Of a DNA stretch of 64,000 bases, positions 36,178-46,181 are shown one piece after another (position 1 is the first letter of the stretch; each line of letters starts with the position of its first letter). The stretch comes from Bowmanella sp. JS7-9 (GTDB taxonomy: Bacteria > Pseudomonadota > Gammaproteobacteria > Enterobacterales > Alteromonadaceae): positions 124,001-188,000 of the forward strand of contig NZ_JXSY01000021.1 in the NCBI RefSeq assembly GCF_004329715.1, read 5' to 3'. Position numbers and translations under genes: made by a program. Below the pieces are notes generated by a model. That model saw nothing but the letters and a program-made list of their open reading frames with translations. It had not been told where the DNA came from and searched no databases.

Positions 36178-38334
36178 GTGGTTTCGATCCGTAATGTACA
36201 CCATCAGGCCAGCCTGCCATTTGCACAATGGCTGCAGGATTTGTCGATTTCCGATGAATGCCGGCAGGCCATGCTGGCGCTGGAGCAAAAACACCCGATT
36301 CCGGCCATGGGACGGGAAATGGTGGAGATATTGCTCGAACTGCATATGGATGATGAAACCCTGCAAGCGGCGCTGATCCTGCCCCTGATCGAACAACATA
36401 AATGGCCGGAAGAGCGCATCGCTGAAGACTATGGCGCCGCCGTTGCGCGATTACTGTCTGGCGTCATGCGCATGGATGCCATCCGTACCCTGCATAGCAG
36501 TAAAACCGGCAAATCCAGCGAGAGCCAAATCGATAATATCCGCCGTATGTTGCTGTCCATGGTGGAAGATGTGCGTGCCGTGGTGATTAAACTGGCTGAG
36601 CGTATTTGTCGTCTGCGTCAGGTCAAGAAAGCCGATGAAGAAACCCGGGTACTGACGGCGCGTGAATGCGCGAGTATTTATGCACCGCTGGCAAACCGGT
36701 TAGGCATCGGCCAACTCAAATGGGAATTAGAGGATCTGTCATTTCGTTATTTGCATCCGGATACGTATATGCAAATAGCCAGAATGCTGGATGAACGCCG
36801 CGCCGATCGCGAGCAGTACATTGAGGATTTCGTTGAGGACTTACAGCAGGAATTGCACAGCCAACAGGTACAGGCGGAAGTCTATGGCCGACCTAAGCAC
36901 ATCTACAGCATCTGGAAGAAGATGCATAAGAAAGATTTGGGTTTTGAGCAGTTATTCGATATCCGCGCGGTGCGCATCATTGCCGAGCGCTTGCAGGATT
37001 GTTATGCCGCTCTGGGGATCGTTCATTCCCGCTTCAAGCATATTCCCCGTGAGTTCGATGATTATATTGCCACCCCTAAACCTAATGGATATCAGTCGAT
37101 TCATACCGTGGTGGTCGGCCCGGAAGGTAAGTCGGTAGAGATTCAAATCCGCACCCAGCAAATGCATCAGGATGCGGAACTGGGCGTGGCAGCGCACTGG
37201 AAATACAAAGAGGGCACGGCTGGCAGCCGCTCCAGTTATGATGAAAAAATTAACTGGTTGCGCAAGATTCTGGCCTGGCAGGAAGACATGGTCGAGCAGG
37301 GCAGTATTATCGAAGAACTGCGCTCTCAGGTGTTTGAAGACCGTGTGTATGTGTTTACCCCCAAAGGCGATGTGGTGGATTTACCGTTGGGTTCCACACC
37401 GCTGGATTTTGCCTATTACATTCACAGCAATGTCGGCCATCGCTGTATTGGCGCGAAAGTGTTTGGGCGTATCGTGCCCTTTACCTATCAGCTACAGACC
37501 GGTGATCAGATTGAGATTCTGACCGGCAAGAAAACCAACCCCAGCCGCGACTGGATGAATCCCAATCTGGGTTACGTGCACAGCTCGCGAGCGCGGGCGA
37601 AAATTCATACCTGGTTTAAAAAGCAGGATCGGGATAAGAACCTGCAGGCCGGTAAGGACCTGATGGAGAAAGAATGTCAGCGCGCGGGGATCCCGCTAAA
37701 AGATCTGCCCCATGCGCTGGATAAATTTAATATGGCCTCGCTGGACGATTTGTATGTGGCAATCGGTGCCGGCGATGTGCGGATTAACCAGCTGCTTAAT
37801 TTCCTGCAGCAGCGCAATGCGCCGCCGCCAGAGATGGATCCGCGCCTGCGTAAAAAGACCGCGGTGGATACCAGCGAGAGCGCCGATGCGGTGCGGGTGG
37901 AAGGCGTTGGCAACCTGATGACCCAGTTGGCGCGGTGCTGTCAGCCATTACCCGGCGACCCTATTGCCGGTTATGTCACTATTGGCCGAGGCGTGAGCGT
38001 GCATCGTCAGGATTGTGAACAGCTGGCACATTTGCTCGATCAGCACCCGGAACGTCAGATCGATGTCAGTTGGGCGCGTCGTCCCCGCGCCAATTTCGAA
38101 ACGACGTTAGAAGTGATGAGTACTGACCGCGACGGACTACTGCGCGATATCACCACGGTGCTGGCCAATGACAAAGTGGCGCTGCTGGCGGTCAATACCC
38201 ATAGTAACCGCCGTGATAACACCGCCAGAATCAGTCTGCGTCTGGAAGTAAAAGATGTGGAATCGCTGGAAAAACTCATCGGCAAGCTCGACGCGATTAA
38301 CAGCGTCTTTGCAGTGCGCCGTACGGAGCACTAG
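36178..38334 (+). CDS. relA: (p)ppGpp synthetase RelA
   Basis: RelA binds stalled ribosomes and makes (p)ppGpp during amino acid starvation. The 718-residue protein has the inactive HD-like region, in which the HD metal ligands are absent (EERIAEDYGAAV), the synthetase core with RPKHIYSIWKKM and TPKPNGYQSIHTVV, a TGS domain near 400-465, a zinc-finger region with ARCCQPLPGD and a C-terminal ACT domain. The start is GTG after GGGAG. rlmD-relA-mazG order is conserved. Confidence 0.97.
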   Translation: MVSIRNVHHQASLPFAQWLQDLSISDECRQAMLALEQKHPIPAMGREMVEILLELHMDDETLQAALILPLIEQHKWPEERIAEDYGAAVARLLSGVMRMDAIRTLHSSKTGKSSESQIDNIRRMLLSMVEDVRAVVIKLAERICRLRQVKKADEETRVLTARECASIYAPLANRLGIGQLKWELEDLSFRYLHPDTYMQIARMLDERRADREQYIEDFVEDLQQELHSQQVQAEVYGRPKHIYSIWKKMHKKDLGFEQLFDIRAVRIIAERLQDCYAALGIVHSRFKHIPREFDDYIATPKPNGYQSIHTVVVGPEGKSVEIQIRTQQMHQDAELGVAAHWKYKEGTAGSRSSYDEKINWLRKILAWQEDMVEQGSIIEELRSQVFEDRVYVFTPKGDVVDLPLGSTPLDFAYYIHSNVGHRCIGAKVFGRIVPFTYQLQTGDQIEILTGKKTNPSRDWMNPNLGYVHSSRARAKIHTWFKKQDRDKNLQAGKDLMEKECQRAGIPLKDLPHALDKFNMASLDDLYVAIGAGDVRINQLLNFLQQRNAPPPEMDPRLRKKTAVDTSESADAVRVEGVGNLMTQLARCCQPLPGDPIAGYVTIGRGVSVHRQDCEQLAHLLDQHPERQIDVSWARRPRANFETTLEVMSTDRDGLLRDITTVLANDKVALLAVNTHSNRRDNTARISLRLEVKDVESLEKLIGKLDAINSVFAVRRTEH

Positions 38335-38336
38335 TA

Positions 38337-39140
38337 GTGGCGGACTTTCCTCACCTGCAGCGTTTATTGAATGTAATGCGTGCGCTACGCGATCCGCAAA
38401 CGGGCTGCCCGTGGGATCGGGAGCAGACCATGCAGAGCATTATTCCCTTTACCATCGAAGAAGCCTACGAAGTGGCGGATGCCATTGAACGGGGGGATAT
38501 GCAGGATATCCGTGATGAGTTGGGCGATCTGTTGTTTCAGGTGGTGTTCTATACCCAGCTGGCCAATGAGCAGGACGAGTTCGATTTTGATGCAGTGGCA
38601 CAAGGGGTTGCCGATAAACTGATCCGCCGTCATCCTCATGTATTTGCTGAGGTAAATTTTGACTCTGTGGCGGCCATCAAAGACAACTGGGAAGCGGTAA
38701 AGCAAGCAGAGCGGTTCGAAAAAGGTATCGCACAGGATGCCAGTATTCTGGCTAATATCACCACCGGGTTGCCCCCTTTAGTGCGTGCTAACAAACTGCA
38801 AAAGCGCTGTGCCAAAGTCGGCTTCGATTGGCCGGACGTGACGCAGGTGGCGGATAAAATTCATGAAGAATTAGACGAAGTGATGGCAGAAGTGCAGGCC
38901 AGCACACTGAACCAGGATGCTATCGAAGATGAAGTAGGCGATTTGCTGTTTGCGGTGGTGAACATGGCGCGTCACCTCAAGGTTGACCCGGAAAGCGCCC
39001 TGCGCCGGGCAAATCGCAAGTTTGAACAGCGTTTTCGTCGTGTAGAGCAGCGTCTGGCTGACCAAAAACTGTCACTAAGTGATGCTAACCTGATGCAAAT
39101 GGAAGACGCCTGGCAATGGGTTAAAAACCAAACGGAATAA
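38337..39140 (+). CDS. mazG: Nucleoside triphosphate pyrophosphohydrolase MazG
   Basis: MazG hydrolyses NTPs to NMP and pyrophosphate and lowers ppGpp-linked stress effects in E. coli. The 267-residue protein has two MazG domains: the first with GCPWDREQTMQSIIPFTIEEAYEVADAI, the second with EELDEVMAEV and EDEVGDLLFAVVN. The start is GTG, two bases after the relA stop, so it is co-transcribed with relA. It is the last gene of the operon. Confidence 0.96.
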   Translation: MADFPHLQRLLNVMRALRDPQTGCPWDREQTMQSIIPFTIEEAYEVADAIERGDMQDIRDELGDLLFQVVFYTQLANEQDEFDFDAVAQGVADKLIRRHPHVFAEVNFDSVAAIKDNWEAVKQAERFEKGIAQDASILANITTGLPPLVRANKLQKRCAKVGFDWPDVTQVADKIHEELDEVMAEVQASTLNQDAIEDEVGDLLFAVVNMARHLKVDPESALRRANRKFEQRFRRVEQRLADQKLSLSDANLMQMEDAWQWVKNQTE

Positions 39141-39302
39141 GATTAATCGTAAAGATTTGTAAATCCGACCAAAATGGTTAGTTTCTGTATGGATATCCAG
39201 ATAGTATGCCGTTAATCCATTCAAGGTGATCGGACCCGCGTCCATCTGCAGTATCACCCCCCTTTTTTAAAAGAAGTTAAAAGTTAAAGAGAAGGAATAT
39301 TC

Positions 39303-40415
39303 ATGTCCCGCGCGCGCGCCGTTGTTATCTCTATTGTTTCGTTGCTGATCATCTTAGCCATCATCGTAGGCATCAAAGGCGAACAAATTAATTTTATGAT
39401 CAAATCTGGCGAGAGCTTTCAACAGCCACCTACAACCGTTGCCATGTATGACGTGGGCGAACAGGTGTGGCCGCGTAGCTTAATGGCGGTAGGTACGTTG
39501 GAAGCAGAACAGGGCCTGACCCTGCGCGCGGAAATCAGTGGTCGTATCAATGCCATTCACTTCGAGGGTGGCCAACAGGTCAACGCCGGCGATGTGCTGG
39601 TGGAACAGGAGTCCGGCAATGAGCAGGCGCAATTACGCGCCGCCAAGGCACGCCTGACCCTGGCTGAGAGCAGCCTGAATCGTCTGATTGCATTGCGTAA
39701 ACAGCAGAGTGTGTCTGAAAGCGCCATCGACGAGGCGCGCCAACAATTGGAAAGTGCCAGGGGGGATGTCGACAACCTCACCACGACCCTGGCTAAAAAG
39801 CGCATCGTCGCGCCTTTCTCTGGCCGGTTAGGCTTGAAACAGGTTTATATGGGGCAAGATCTGCAGGCCGGTACGGCGGTGGTGTCATTGCAGGCAGTGG
39901 ACTCGTTAAAAGTGAACTTCAATATCCCGCAAAAGTGGCTCAATCAGGTTAAGCCGGGTTACATCGTGAATGTCACTACTCGTCAGGGCGAAACAGTCAG
40001 TGGTGAAGTCATCGCTACCGCGGCGGAAATTGACCCGATGACTCGTAACCTCACGGTGCAGGCGCGTATTCCCAATGCGGAACAGAGTCTGTTGCCGGGC
40101 CTTGCGGTTGATGTAGAAGTGGAATTACCCAATCCACAAACCGTATTGGCGGTCCCAGCCACGGCGATATTGTTTGCACCCTATGGCGACACGGTGTTTG
40201 TGGTGGAAGACAACAATGGACAACAGGTAGTGCGGCAGCAATTTGTGCGCCTCGGTGAAAGCCGCGGTGACTATGTAGCCGTTGAAGCTGGTTTGCAGGC
40301 GGGGCAGCGTATCGTACGCGCCGGTGGATTCAAACTGTTTAACGGTATGCCAGTGGTTGAAGGGAAAAATCCTGAGCCAGCACTGAGCCTGAATCCGCAA
40401 CCGAACGACGCGTAA
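39303..40415 (+). CDS. RND efflux periplasmic adaptor subunit
   Basis: A 370-residue membrane fusion protein. An N-terminal hydrophobic anchor (VVISIVSLLIILAIIVGI) precedes lipoyl-like halves (LRAEISGRINAIHFEGGQQVNAGDVL and KKRIVAPFSGRLGLKQV) that flank a helical hairpin, then beta-barrel and membrane-proximal domains. It should link the inner-membrane pump to an outer-membrane channel. GAAGGAA precedes the ATG. The pump gene follows after nine bases. No adjacent regulator or TolC-type gene is present. Confidence 0.93.
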   Translation: MSRARAVVISIVSLLIILAIIVGIKGEQINFMIKSGESFQQPPTTVAMYDVGEQVWPRSLMAVGTLEAEQGLTLRAEISGRINAIHFEGGQQVNAGDVLVEQESGNEQAQLRAAKARLTLAESSLNRLIALRKQQSVSESAIDEARQQLESARGDVDNLTTTLAKKRIVAPFSGRLGLKQVYMGQDLQAGTAVVSLQAVDSLKVNFNIPQKWLNQVKPGYIVNVTTRQGETVSGEVIATAAEIDPMTRNLTVQARIPNAEQSLLPGLAVDVEVELPNPQTVLAVPATAILFAPYGDTVFVVEDNNGQQVVRQQFVRLGESRGDYVAVEAGLQAGQRIVRAGGFKLFNGMPVVEGKNPEPALSLNPQPNDA

Positions 40416-40424
40416 GGATCAGGC

Positions 40425-43400
40425 ATGGCATTTACCGACTTATTTGTAAAACGTCCGGTTATCAGTATCGTTGTCAGCCTGCTGATCCTGATTGCAGGGT
40501 TTCAGGCGGCCAATAACCTGACGGTAAGGCAATATCCGAAAAGCGATATTTCCGTTATTCAGATCCAAACCGTTTATGTGGGCGCCAGTGCGGATCTGGT
40601 CAAAGGCTTTGTTACCACGCCACTTGAGCGCGCTATCGCGGCGGCTGAGGGCATCGATTACGTAGAGTCATCTTCATCCCTTGGCTTTTCCGATATTAAA
40701 GTGCACCTGAAACTGAATCAGGATCCTATCCGTGCGATGTCAGAAATCAGTGCCAAGGTTAATGGGGTACGGGGGGAGTTACCGCCAGAAGCCGAGATTC
40801 CGTCACTGAGTATTGTCTCGGCGGACAGTGAATTCGCGGCGGCTTATCTGAGCTTTACCTCTGACATTCTCAATCAGAACCAGATAACTGACTTTTTGAC
40901 CCGTAATATTCAGCCGCGTCTGGCGGCTCTGGATGGGGTGCAAAAAGCCGAAACCCTCGGTGGGCGGGTGTATGCGATGCGGATCTGGTTGAAACCAGAG
41001 CGTATGGCTGCCCTGAATGTGACACCGCTGGAACTGCGTGCGGCGCTGGTGGCGAATAACGTGCAGGCGACACTGGGCAAAACCCGTGGCACCCTGACTC
41101 AGGTGAATCTGAGCGCGGACACGGATTTACGCTCTGTCAGTGATTTTCAGAATCTGATTATTCGTCGCAACCAAAACGGTACGGTGCGTCTGCAGGATAT
41201 TGCTGATGTTGAACTGGGCGCGGACAGCTACGACACAGTGGTCAGCTATTCGGGCCAAACCGCCGTCTTTATGGGCGTGTGGGTAATGCCGACCGCCAAC
41301 GCATTGGATGTGATGAAAGCGGTGCGTGACGAGATGGAAGCCATCAATGCCAAGCTGCCGACCGGTATGCAGGCCATGGTGTCTTACGACTCCACGGAAT
41401 ATATCCAGACCGCCATCGATGAAGTGGTCAAAACCCTGACCGAAACCCTGCTGATTATCATCCTGGTAATCTTTTTGTTCCTCGGCTTCAGTCGTTCTGT
41501 ATTGATCCCGGTGCTGGCGATTCCGTTGTCATTGATTGGCGCGTTATTCCTGATGCAAATGTTTGGTTTTACCCTCAACCTGCTGACTCTGCTGGCGATC
41601 GTGCTCAGTGTGGGTCTGGTGGTGGACGATGCCATTGTGATGGTGGAAAACATTGAGCGCCATATCGAAGAAGGTCAATCGCCCTATCAGGCTGCTTTAC
41701 TCGGTGCCCGAGAGCTGGCCGGGCCGATTATCGCCATGACGGTAACGCTGGTGTCGGTTTACGTACCCATCGGTTTCCAGGGTGGCTTAACCGGTACCCT
41801 GTTCCGTGAATTTGCCATTACTTTGGCCGGTGCGGTGTCCATATCGGCCATAGTGGCATTGACCCTATCGCCTATGCTTGGTTCGCAGTGGTTGAAGCAG
41901 CATAAGAAAATATCCGCGCCACTGGGTGGCGTATTCGATAGTTTTTCCGGCTTTTATTCGCGTACGCTGCAAGGCTCTTTGCAACATCGTCCTGCGGTGT
42001 ATCTGTTTTGGGTGGTGATCGCCCTGCTGACCGTGCCCATGTACATCATGTCCGCCAAAGAACTGGCACCGACTGAGGATCAGGGGGTTATTTTCGGTAT
42101 TACCGAAACAGCCGCTAACAGCACCATCGACCAGACCGTGCATTACGTGAATCAGGCAGATTTGGCCTATCGCACCATCCCGGAAACGGAATTCACCTTC
42201 CTGTTATCCTTCCCCAATGGTGGTTTCTCGGGCATGGTACTTAAGCCCTGGAATCAGCGCGAGCGCAGCGTGTTCGACATCCAGCCTGAGATTCAGCAAA
42301 AGCTTGGGCAACTCAGTGGTGTAAACATTTTCCCGATTTTGCCCCCGGCATTACCCGGTGGTGGTAACTTCCCGTTTGAATTTGTGCTGACCTCTCAGGC
42401 CGATCCTGAGCAAATGTTACAGATTGCCCAGCAACTGGTGCAAAAGGGCATGGAATCGGGCATGTTCGCGTTTCCACCTATGGTGGATTTAAAAATTGAC
42501 CAGCCAGATGCCACCTTGCATATCGACAAAGAGAAGGTCGCTGAACTGGGGCTGGATCTGCAAACGGTGACACGGGATTTAGCCGTGTTGTTGGGAGGCA
42601 ATTACGTCAATCGCTTTAATATGGATGGCTATAGTTACAAGGTCATCCCGCAGGTGAAACGGATTGCCCGCTTAAATCCGCTGGATATTGAAGATCTGTA
42701 TGTGACGGGTGCCAACGGTAATCTGGTGCGCGTGGCGGATATTGCCTATGTGGAAACCCACACCGTGCCACGCAGCATTAACCGTATGCAGCAGATGAAC
42801 TCTGTGAAAATTTCTGGTCAGCCCACTGCGCCATTGGATGATGTGTTGACCTTTATGGAAACTGAAGCGCGCAATCTGATGCCACAGGGTTACAGCATCG
42901 ATTACACCGGGCAATCCCGTCAGTTACGCCATGAGGGTAATTCGTTCCTGCCAGCGTTTTTGATGGCAGTGACCATGATTTTCCTGGTGTTGTCTGCGCA
43001 ATTTAATAGTTTCCGCGACCCGCTGGTGATTCTGGCCGGCTCCGTGCCGTTAGCGATGTTTGGTGCGCTGATTTTCACTTTCCTGAAAATTCCGGCTCCT
43101 ATGCCGCACTGGACTGATAGTTTTACCACCACGCTGAACATCTATTCGCAGGTAGGGCTGGTAACCCTGGTTGGACTGATTGCCCGTAACGGTATTTTAG
43201 TGGTGGAATTTGCTAATAAATTGCGTGAAGAGGGTTACCGTAAGCTGGATGCGATTCAACAGGCATCGATTATTCGACTACGTCCGGTGCTGATGACCAG
43301 TATCGCGACGATTGCCGGCCATACGCCGTTAATCTTTGCCAGCGGTGCCGGCGCGGAAGCGCGTAATGCGATTGGCTTAGTGCTGGTCTGTGGCATGGCC

Positions 43401-43505
43401 ATCGGTACGGTGTTTACCCTGTATGTTCTACCGTCACTGTATATGCTGATGGCGCGTGACCATGGTGCGCACCCGGATGCGGAACTGACTGAACAACAAG
43501 CGTAA
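40425..43505 (+). CDS. RND multidrug efflux transporter, HAE-1 type
   Basis: A 1026-residue inner-membrane proton antiporter of the MexF/VmeD-like class. It begins FVKRPVISIVVSLLILIAG, contains the proton-relay VGLVVDDAIVMVENIERH in TM4 and ends with TM11-12 signatures including GLIARNGILVVEFAN. Substrates are probably drugs, dyes or detergents, but cannot be read from sequence. It is coupled to the adaptor gene and needs an outer-membrane factor encoded elsewhere. Confidence 0.95.
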   Translation: MAFTDLFVKRPVISIVVSLLILIAGFQAANNLTVRQYPKSDISVIQIQTVYVGASADLVKGFVTTPLERAIAAAEGIDYVESSSSLGFSDIKVHLKLNQDPIRAMSEISAKVNGVRGELPPEAEIPSLSIVSADSEFAAAYLSFTSDILNQNQITDFLTRNIQPRLAALDGVQKAETLGGRVYAMRIWLKPERMAALNVTPLELRAALVANNVQATLGKTRGTLTQVNLSADTDLRSVSDFQNLIIRRNQNGTVRLQDIADVELGADSYDTVVSYSGQTAVFMGVWVMPTANALDVMKAVRDEMEAINAKLPTGMQAMVSYDSTEYIQTAIDEVVKTLTETLLIIILVIFLFLGFSRSVLIPVLAIPLSLIGALFLMQMFGFTLNLLTLLAIVLSVGLVVDDAIVMVENIERHIEEGQSPYQAALLGARELAGPIIAMTVTLVSVYVPIGFQGGLTGTLFREFAITLAGAVSISAIVALTLSPMLGSQWLKQHKKISAPLGGVFDSFSGFYSRTLQGSLQHRPAVYLFWVVIALLTVPMYIMSAKELAPTEDQGVIFGITETAANSTIDQTVHYVNQADLAYRTIPETEFTFLLSFPNGGFSGMVLKPWNQRERSVFDIQPEIQQKLGQLSGVNIFPILPPALPGGGNFPFEFVLTSQADPEQMLQIAQQLVQKGMESGMFAFPPMVDLKIDQPDATLHIDKEKVAELGLDLQTVTRDLAVLLGGNYVNRFNMDGYSYKVIPQVKRIARLNPLDIEDLYVTGANGNLVRVADIAYVETHTVPRSINRMQQMNSVKISGQPTAPLDDVLTFMETEARNLMPQGYSIDYTGQSRQLRHEGNSFLPAFLMAVTMIFLVLSAQFNSFRDPLVILAGSVPLAMFGALIFTFLKIPAPMPHWTDSFTTTLNIYSQVGLVTLVGLIARNGILVVEFANKLREEGYRKLDAIQQASIIRLRPVLMTSIATIAGHTPLIFASGAGAEARNAIGLVLVCGMAIGTVFTLYVLPSLYMLMARDHGAHPDAELTEQQA

Positions 43506-43580
43506 TTTGATGTGGGGCCGATGGCCCCATATTTTTTGGACAAAGTCATTTTTGGGCATAGCCATTTTAAGGATAAAGCC

Positions 43581-44738
43581 ATGTGGAAAAAGCTTGCCGT
43601 CGCGTCGATTTTACTGCTCGTCACAGGGCTTTGGTATCTGCCTTATGGACTCGAAGGGCAATTTAACCGGGTGATTGCACACGCGCCGTACAGCATCAGT
43701 AATCAGGCCAGCCGGTTGCACAGCGAACTGAATATCATGGACTGGCACGCCGATACCCTATTGTGGAAACGAGCCATTACCGACCGGGTAAGTCGCGGCC
43801 ACGTGGATTTATCGCGGCTGCAACAGGGTAACGTTGCCTTACAAATGCTAACAGTGGTGACCAAATCACCCAGTGGTCAGAATTATGAAAGAAACGGCGC
43901 AGACAGTGATCGCATTACCTCGCTGGTGGTGGCACAACGTTGGCCGGTGCGCACCTGGAATAGTCTGTACGAGCGTGCGCTATATCAGGCAGAGAAGCTG
44001 GCCGAAGCTCAGCAGGATGCTGCGGGTGATTTGATTTGGGTACGTAGTCGCGATGATTTGCAGCAGCTGATGCAAGCGCGTCAGAGTAAAGCAAGCAACC
44101 CTGTGGGTGTGATGTTGGGTATGGAAGGCGCGCATCCGCTGGAAGGTAAAATCGAGCATGTGCAGCATTTTTACGATGCAGGCTATCGCATGATAGGTTT
44201 GCAGCATTTCTTCGATAATGAACTGGGCGGGTCTTTGCATGGAGTCTCGCAACAGGGTTTAACCCCGTTTGGCCGTGAAGTGGTTGCTGAGCTGGATAGG
44301 CTTGGCATGCTGATCGATGTTGCGCACTCTTCAGAGCAGGTGGTCAGAGACGTGCTGGCGCAAACCCAACGCCCGATTGTCGTGTCGCACACCGGATTTA
44401 AGGGGCTGTGCGATACACCCCGCAATATCTCCGATGAACTGATGCAGGCGATTGCCGCCAAAGGTGGCATTATTGCCATCGGTTACTGGCCAGCCGCTGT
44501 GTGCGATACCAGCCCAAGTGGCATTGCCTCTATGCTGAAATATGGAATTGAGCTGGTAGGCGCAGAGCATGTGGCGCTGGGTTCTGATTTCGACGGCTCG
44601 GTGGTCACCGCATTAGACACCTCGGAGCTGGCAGCCATTACCCAGGCGTTACTGGATTTGCAGGTGTCTGAAGCGCAAATTGCCCAGGTCATGGGGCAAA
44701 GTTCGCTGAATTTTTTGTTTACTATGCTTCCTGAGTAA
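43581..44738 (+). CDS. Membrane-anchored M19 family dipeptidase
   Basis: A renal-dipeptidase-like zinc peptidase of 385 residues. MDWHADTLLW provides the HxD metal ligands, with GMEGAHPL, IDVAHSS, VVSHTG and GSDFDGSV as further active-site segments. An N-terminal hydrophobic helix (LAVASILLLVTGLWYLPYGL) suggests periplasmic location with a membrane anchor or uncleaved signal. The ATG at 43581 has AAGGA upstream; a longer frame from 43512 adds an unlikely 23 residues. The preceding RND genes are probably unrelated. Confidence 0.92.
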   Translation: MWKKLAVASILLLVTGLWYLPYGLEGQFNRVIAHAPYSISNQASRLHSELNIMDWHADTLLWKRAITDRVSRGHVDLSRLQQGNVALQMLTVVTKSPSGQNYERNGADSDRITSLVVAQRWPVRTWNSLYERALYQAEKLAEAQQDAAGDLIWVRSRDDLQQLMQARQSKASNPVGVMLGMEGAHPLEGKIEHVQHFYDAGYRMIGLQHFFDNELGGSLHGVSQQGLTPFGREVVAELDRLGMLIDVAHSSEQVVRDVLAQTQRPIVVSHTGFKGLCDTPRNISDELMQAIAAKGGIIAIGYWPAAVCDTSPSGIASMLKYGIELVGAEHVALGSDFDGSVVTALDTSELAAITQALLDLQVSEAQIAQVMGQSSLNFLFTMLPE

Positions 44739-44835
44739 AGTTTATGCAGGATTCGGCTGACATTAGCGGATTGATCCCTTAGAATTTCCAGCGTTTTCCA
44801 ATAGTTAATAGTTACTTGCTGAAGGACTTGCTCTC

Positions 44836-45621
44836 ATGATGAAAAAACTTGCTGTGTCTTTACTGGCCCTTACGCCTTTCGTCAGTAATGCACAAATCGA
44901 TATTATGGCCAAATTGTATATGGCCGAAAACAGCAGTCCGGCAGAAGGTACAGGCGCTGACGCCAAAGAATTCACGATGGACGGTGAATTAGGTGTGATC
45001 GTTACCACGGGTAACACCGAAACCTCGACGATTAAAGCCAAGATTAATGCCCACCAGGAACTGGAGCAGTGGAGTAACGATTACATTGCTGAAGGCCTGT
45101 ACCGTCGCGATGGCAATGCGGACGAGGAAAAAGTCAAAGATCAGAAAGTCTTTGTGTCGGCGCAGGGCAGCTACAAGTTAGAAAATCCTAACCATCGTTT
45201 ATTCGCATACGCGTCTTATGAAGATAACCGCTTCAGTGGCTATGACTATCAGGGCACGTTAGCCGGCGGTTGGGGCCAACAGCTGTGGAAAGACGAGAGC
45301 AGCAGTTTCAACTACAGTATCGGTCCGGGTTACTCGTTTGCTAAAACCGACTCTGGCGAGAGCCAGAACGGTTTGATTGTTCGTGGTGCCGCCGATTATC
45401 AGTGGAAGATTTCAGACACCTCTACTTTCCGTCAGTTGCTCAGTACGGAAGTCGGTCAGGACAATACCAAGTCAAAATCTGAAACCTCGTTAACCGCCAA
45501 GATTAACGGCTCACTGGCAATGAAAGTGACATTAACTCTGAATCACAATAGCCAGGTGGCAGAAGATAAAGAGAATCTGGACACCGAAACCGCAGTGACG
45601 TTGGTGTATACCTTCTTTTGA
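44836..45621 (+). CDS. DUF481 family outer-membrane protein
   Basis: A 261-residue exported protein with signal peptide MMKKLAVSLLALTPFVSNA. The mature part matches DUF481 (YdiY-like, sometimes called salt-induced outer membrane protein): GELGVIVTTGNTETSTIKAKI, alternating beta strands and a C-terminal VYTFF typical of outer-membrane barrels. Function is unknown. GAAGGA precedes the start. It is a monocistronic unit ending in a terminator. Confidence 0.9.
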   Translation: MMKKLAVSLLALTPFVSNAQIDIMAKLYMAENSSPAEGTGADAKEFTMDGELGVIVTTGNTETSTIKAKINAHQELEQWSNDYIAEGLYRRDGNADEEKVKDQKVFVSAQGSYKLENPNHRLFAYASYEDNRFSGYDYQGTLAGGWGQQLWKDESSSFNYSIGPGYSFAKTDSGESQNGLIVRGAADYQWKISDTSTFRQLLSTEVGQDNTKSKSETSLTAKINGSLAMKVTLTLNHNSQVAEDKENLDTETAVTLVYTFF

Positions 45622-45636
45622 TCTAGCTTGAACAGC

Positions 45637-45664
45637 AAAAACCGGCTTAGCGCCGGTTTTTTTG
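45637..45664. terminator. Terminator after the DUF481 gene
   Basis: AAAAACCGGC and GCCGGTTTTTTT form a stem around a TTAGC loop. It also faces the 3' end of the minus-strand GNAT-like gene. Confidence 0.82.
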
Positions 45665-45671
45665 TGTCTGA

Positions 45672-46181
45672 TTATTGCGCTGTGGGTGGATGATTAAAAC
45701 GAAACTTCACTTGTTCTACCGGCCAATAGCCGGTGAGCCATTGGCTTACATCGGCTGCAAGGCGTTCGGTTAACCCTGCTTGCTGTTTATCCGGTATCAG
45801 CCAGTAATAGCCTTCAACGGTGCGCTCAGTAAACGAGGGGGTCAGGTATAAACAGCCGATAATGGCACCGTCTTTATCGACAATATGCAGGGTGTAGTTC
45901 TCACCGTTTTCAAAGGCTCGCAAATCATCTATCAGGGTCTGGCGGCTTTGCTCTGCAGTAAAGTCGTCCTGCGGCCACTCACTCCCCAGTTGTTGGCGGA
46001 TGGTCAATCTGGCCCGCATCAGTGCCTGATAATCTTCTTCATACCGGTTGGGATCAACTTTTAGCAAGCTAATCTCGCCGAGCGTATGTCGCGCCGGCAA
46101 CAATGGAGGCGCTGTAGCCCCGTGGGTCAGCATGCTGAAAACACCCAACAGCAATATCAATCCGCGCAACAAGCTGTTCAT
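45672..46181 (-). CDS. GNAT-like protein with predicted signal sequence
   Basis: A 169-residue protein with an N-terminal hydrophobic stretch (GLILLLGVFSML) that looks like a signal peptide or anchor, followed by a GNAT-type acetyltransferase region: ARLTIRQQLGSEWPQDDF, an acidic helix, then GCLYLTPS at 109-116 in the beta-4/acetyl-CoA position. Cytosolic relatives have a longer C-terminal half; this one is short. Acetyl-CoA is not expected in the periplasm, so the enzyme may have changed function. It is the last gene of a four-gene unit and overlaps the transglutaminase-like gene by four bases. Confidence 0.7.
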   Translation of the reverse strand: MNSLLRGLILLLGVFSMLTHGATAPPLLPARHTLGEISLLKVDPNRYEEDYQALMRARLTIRQQLGSEWPQDDFTAEQSRQTLIDDLRAFENGENYTLHIVDKDGAIIGCLYLTPSFTERTVEGYYWLIPDKQQAGLTERLAADVSQWLTGYWPVEQVKFRFNHPPTAQ

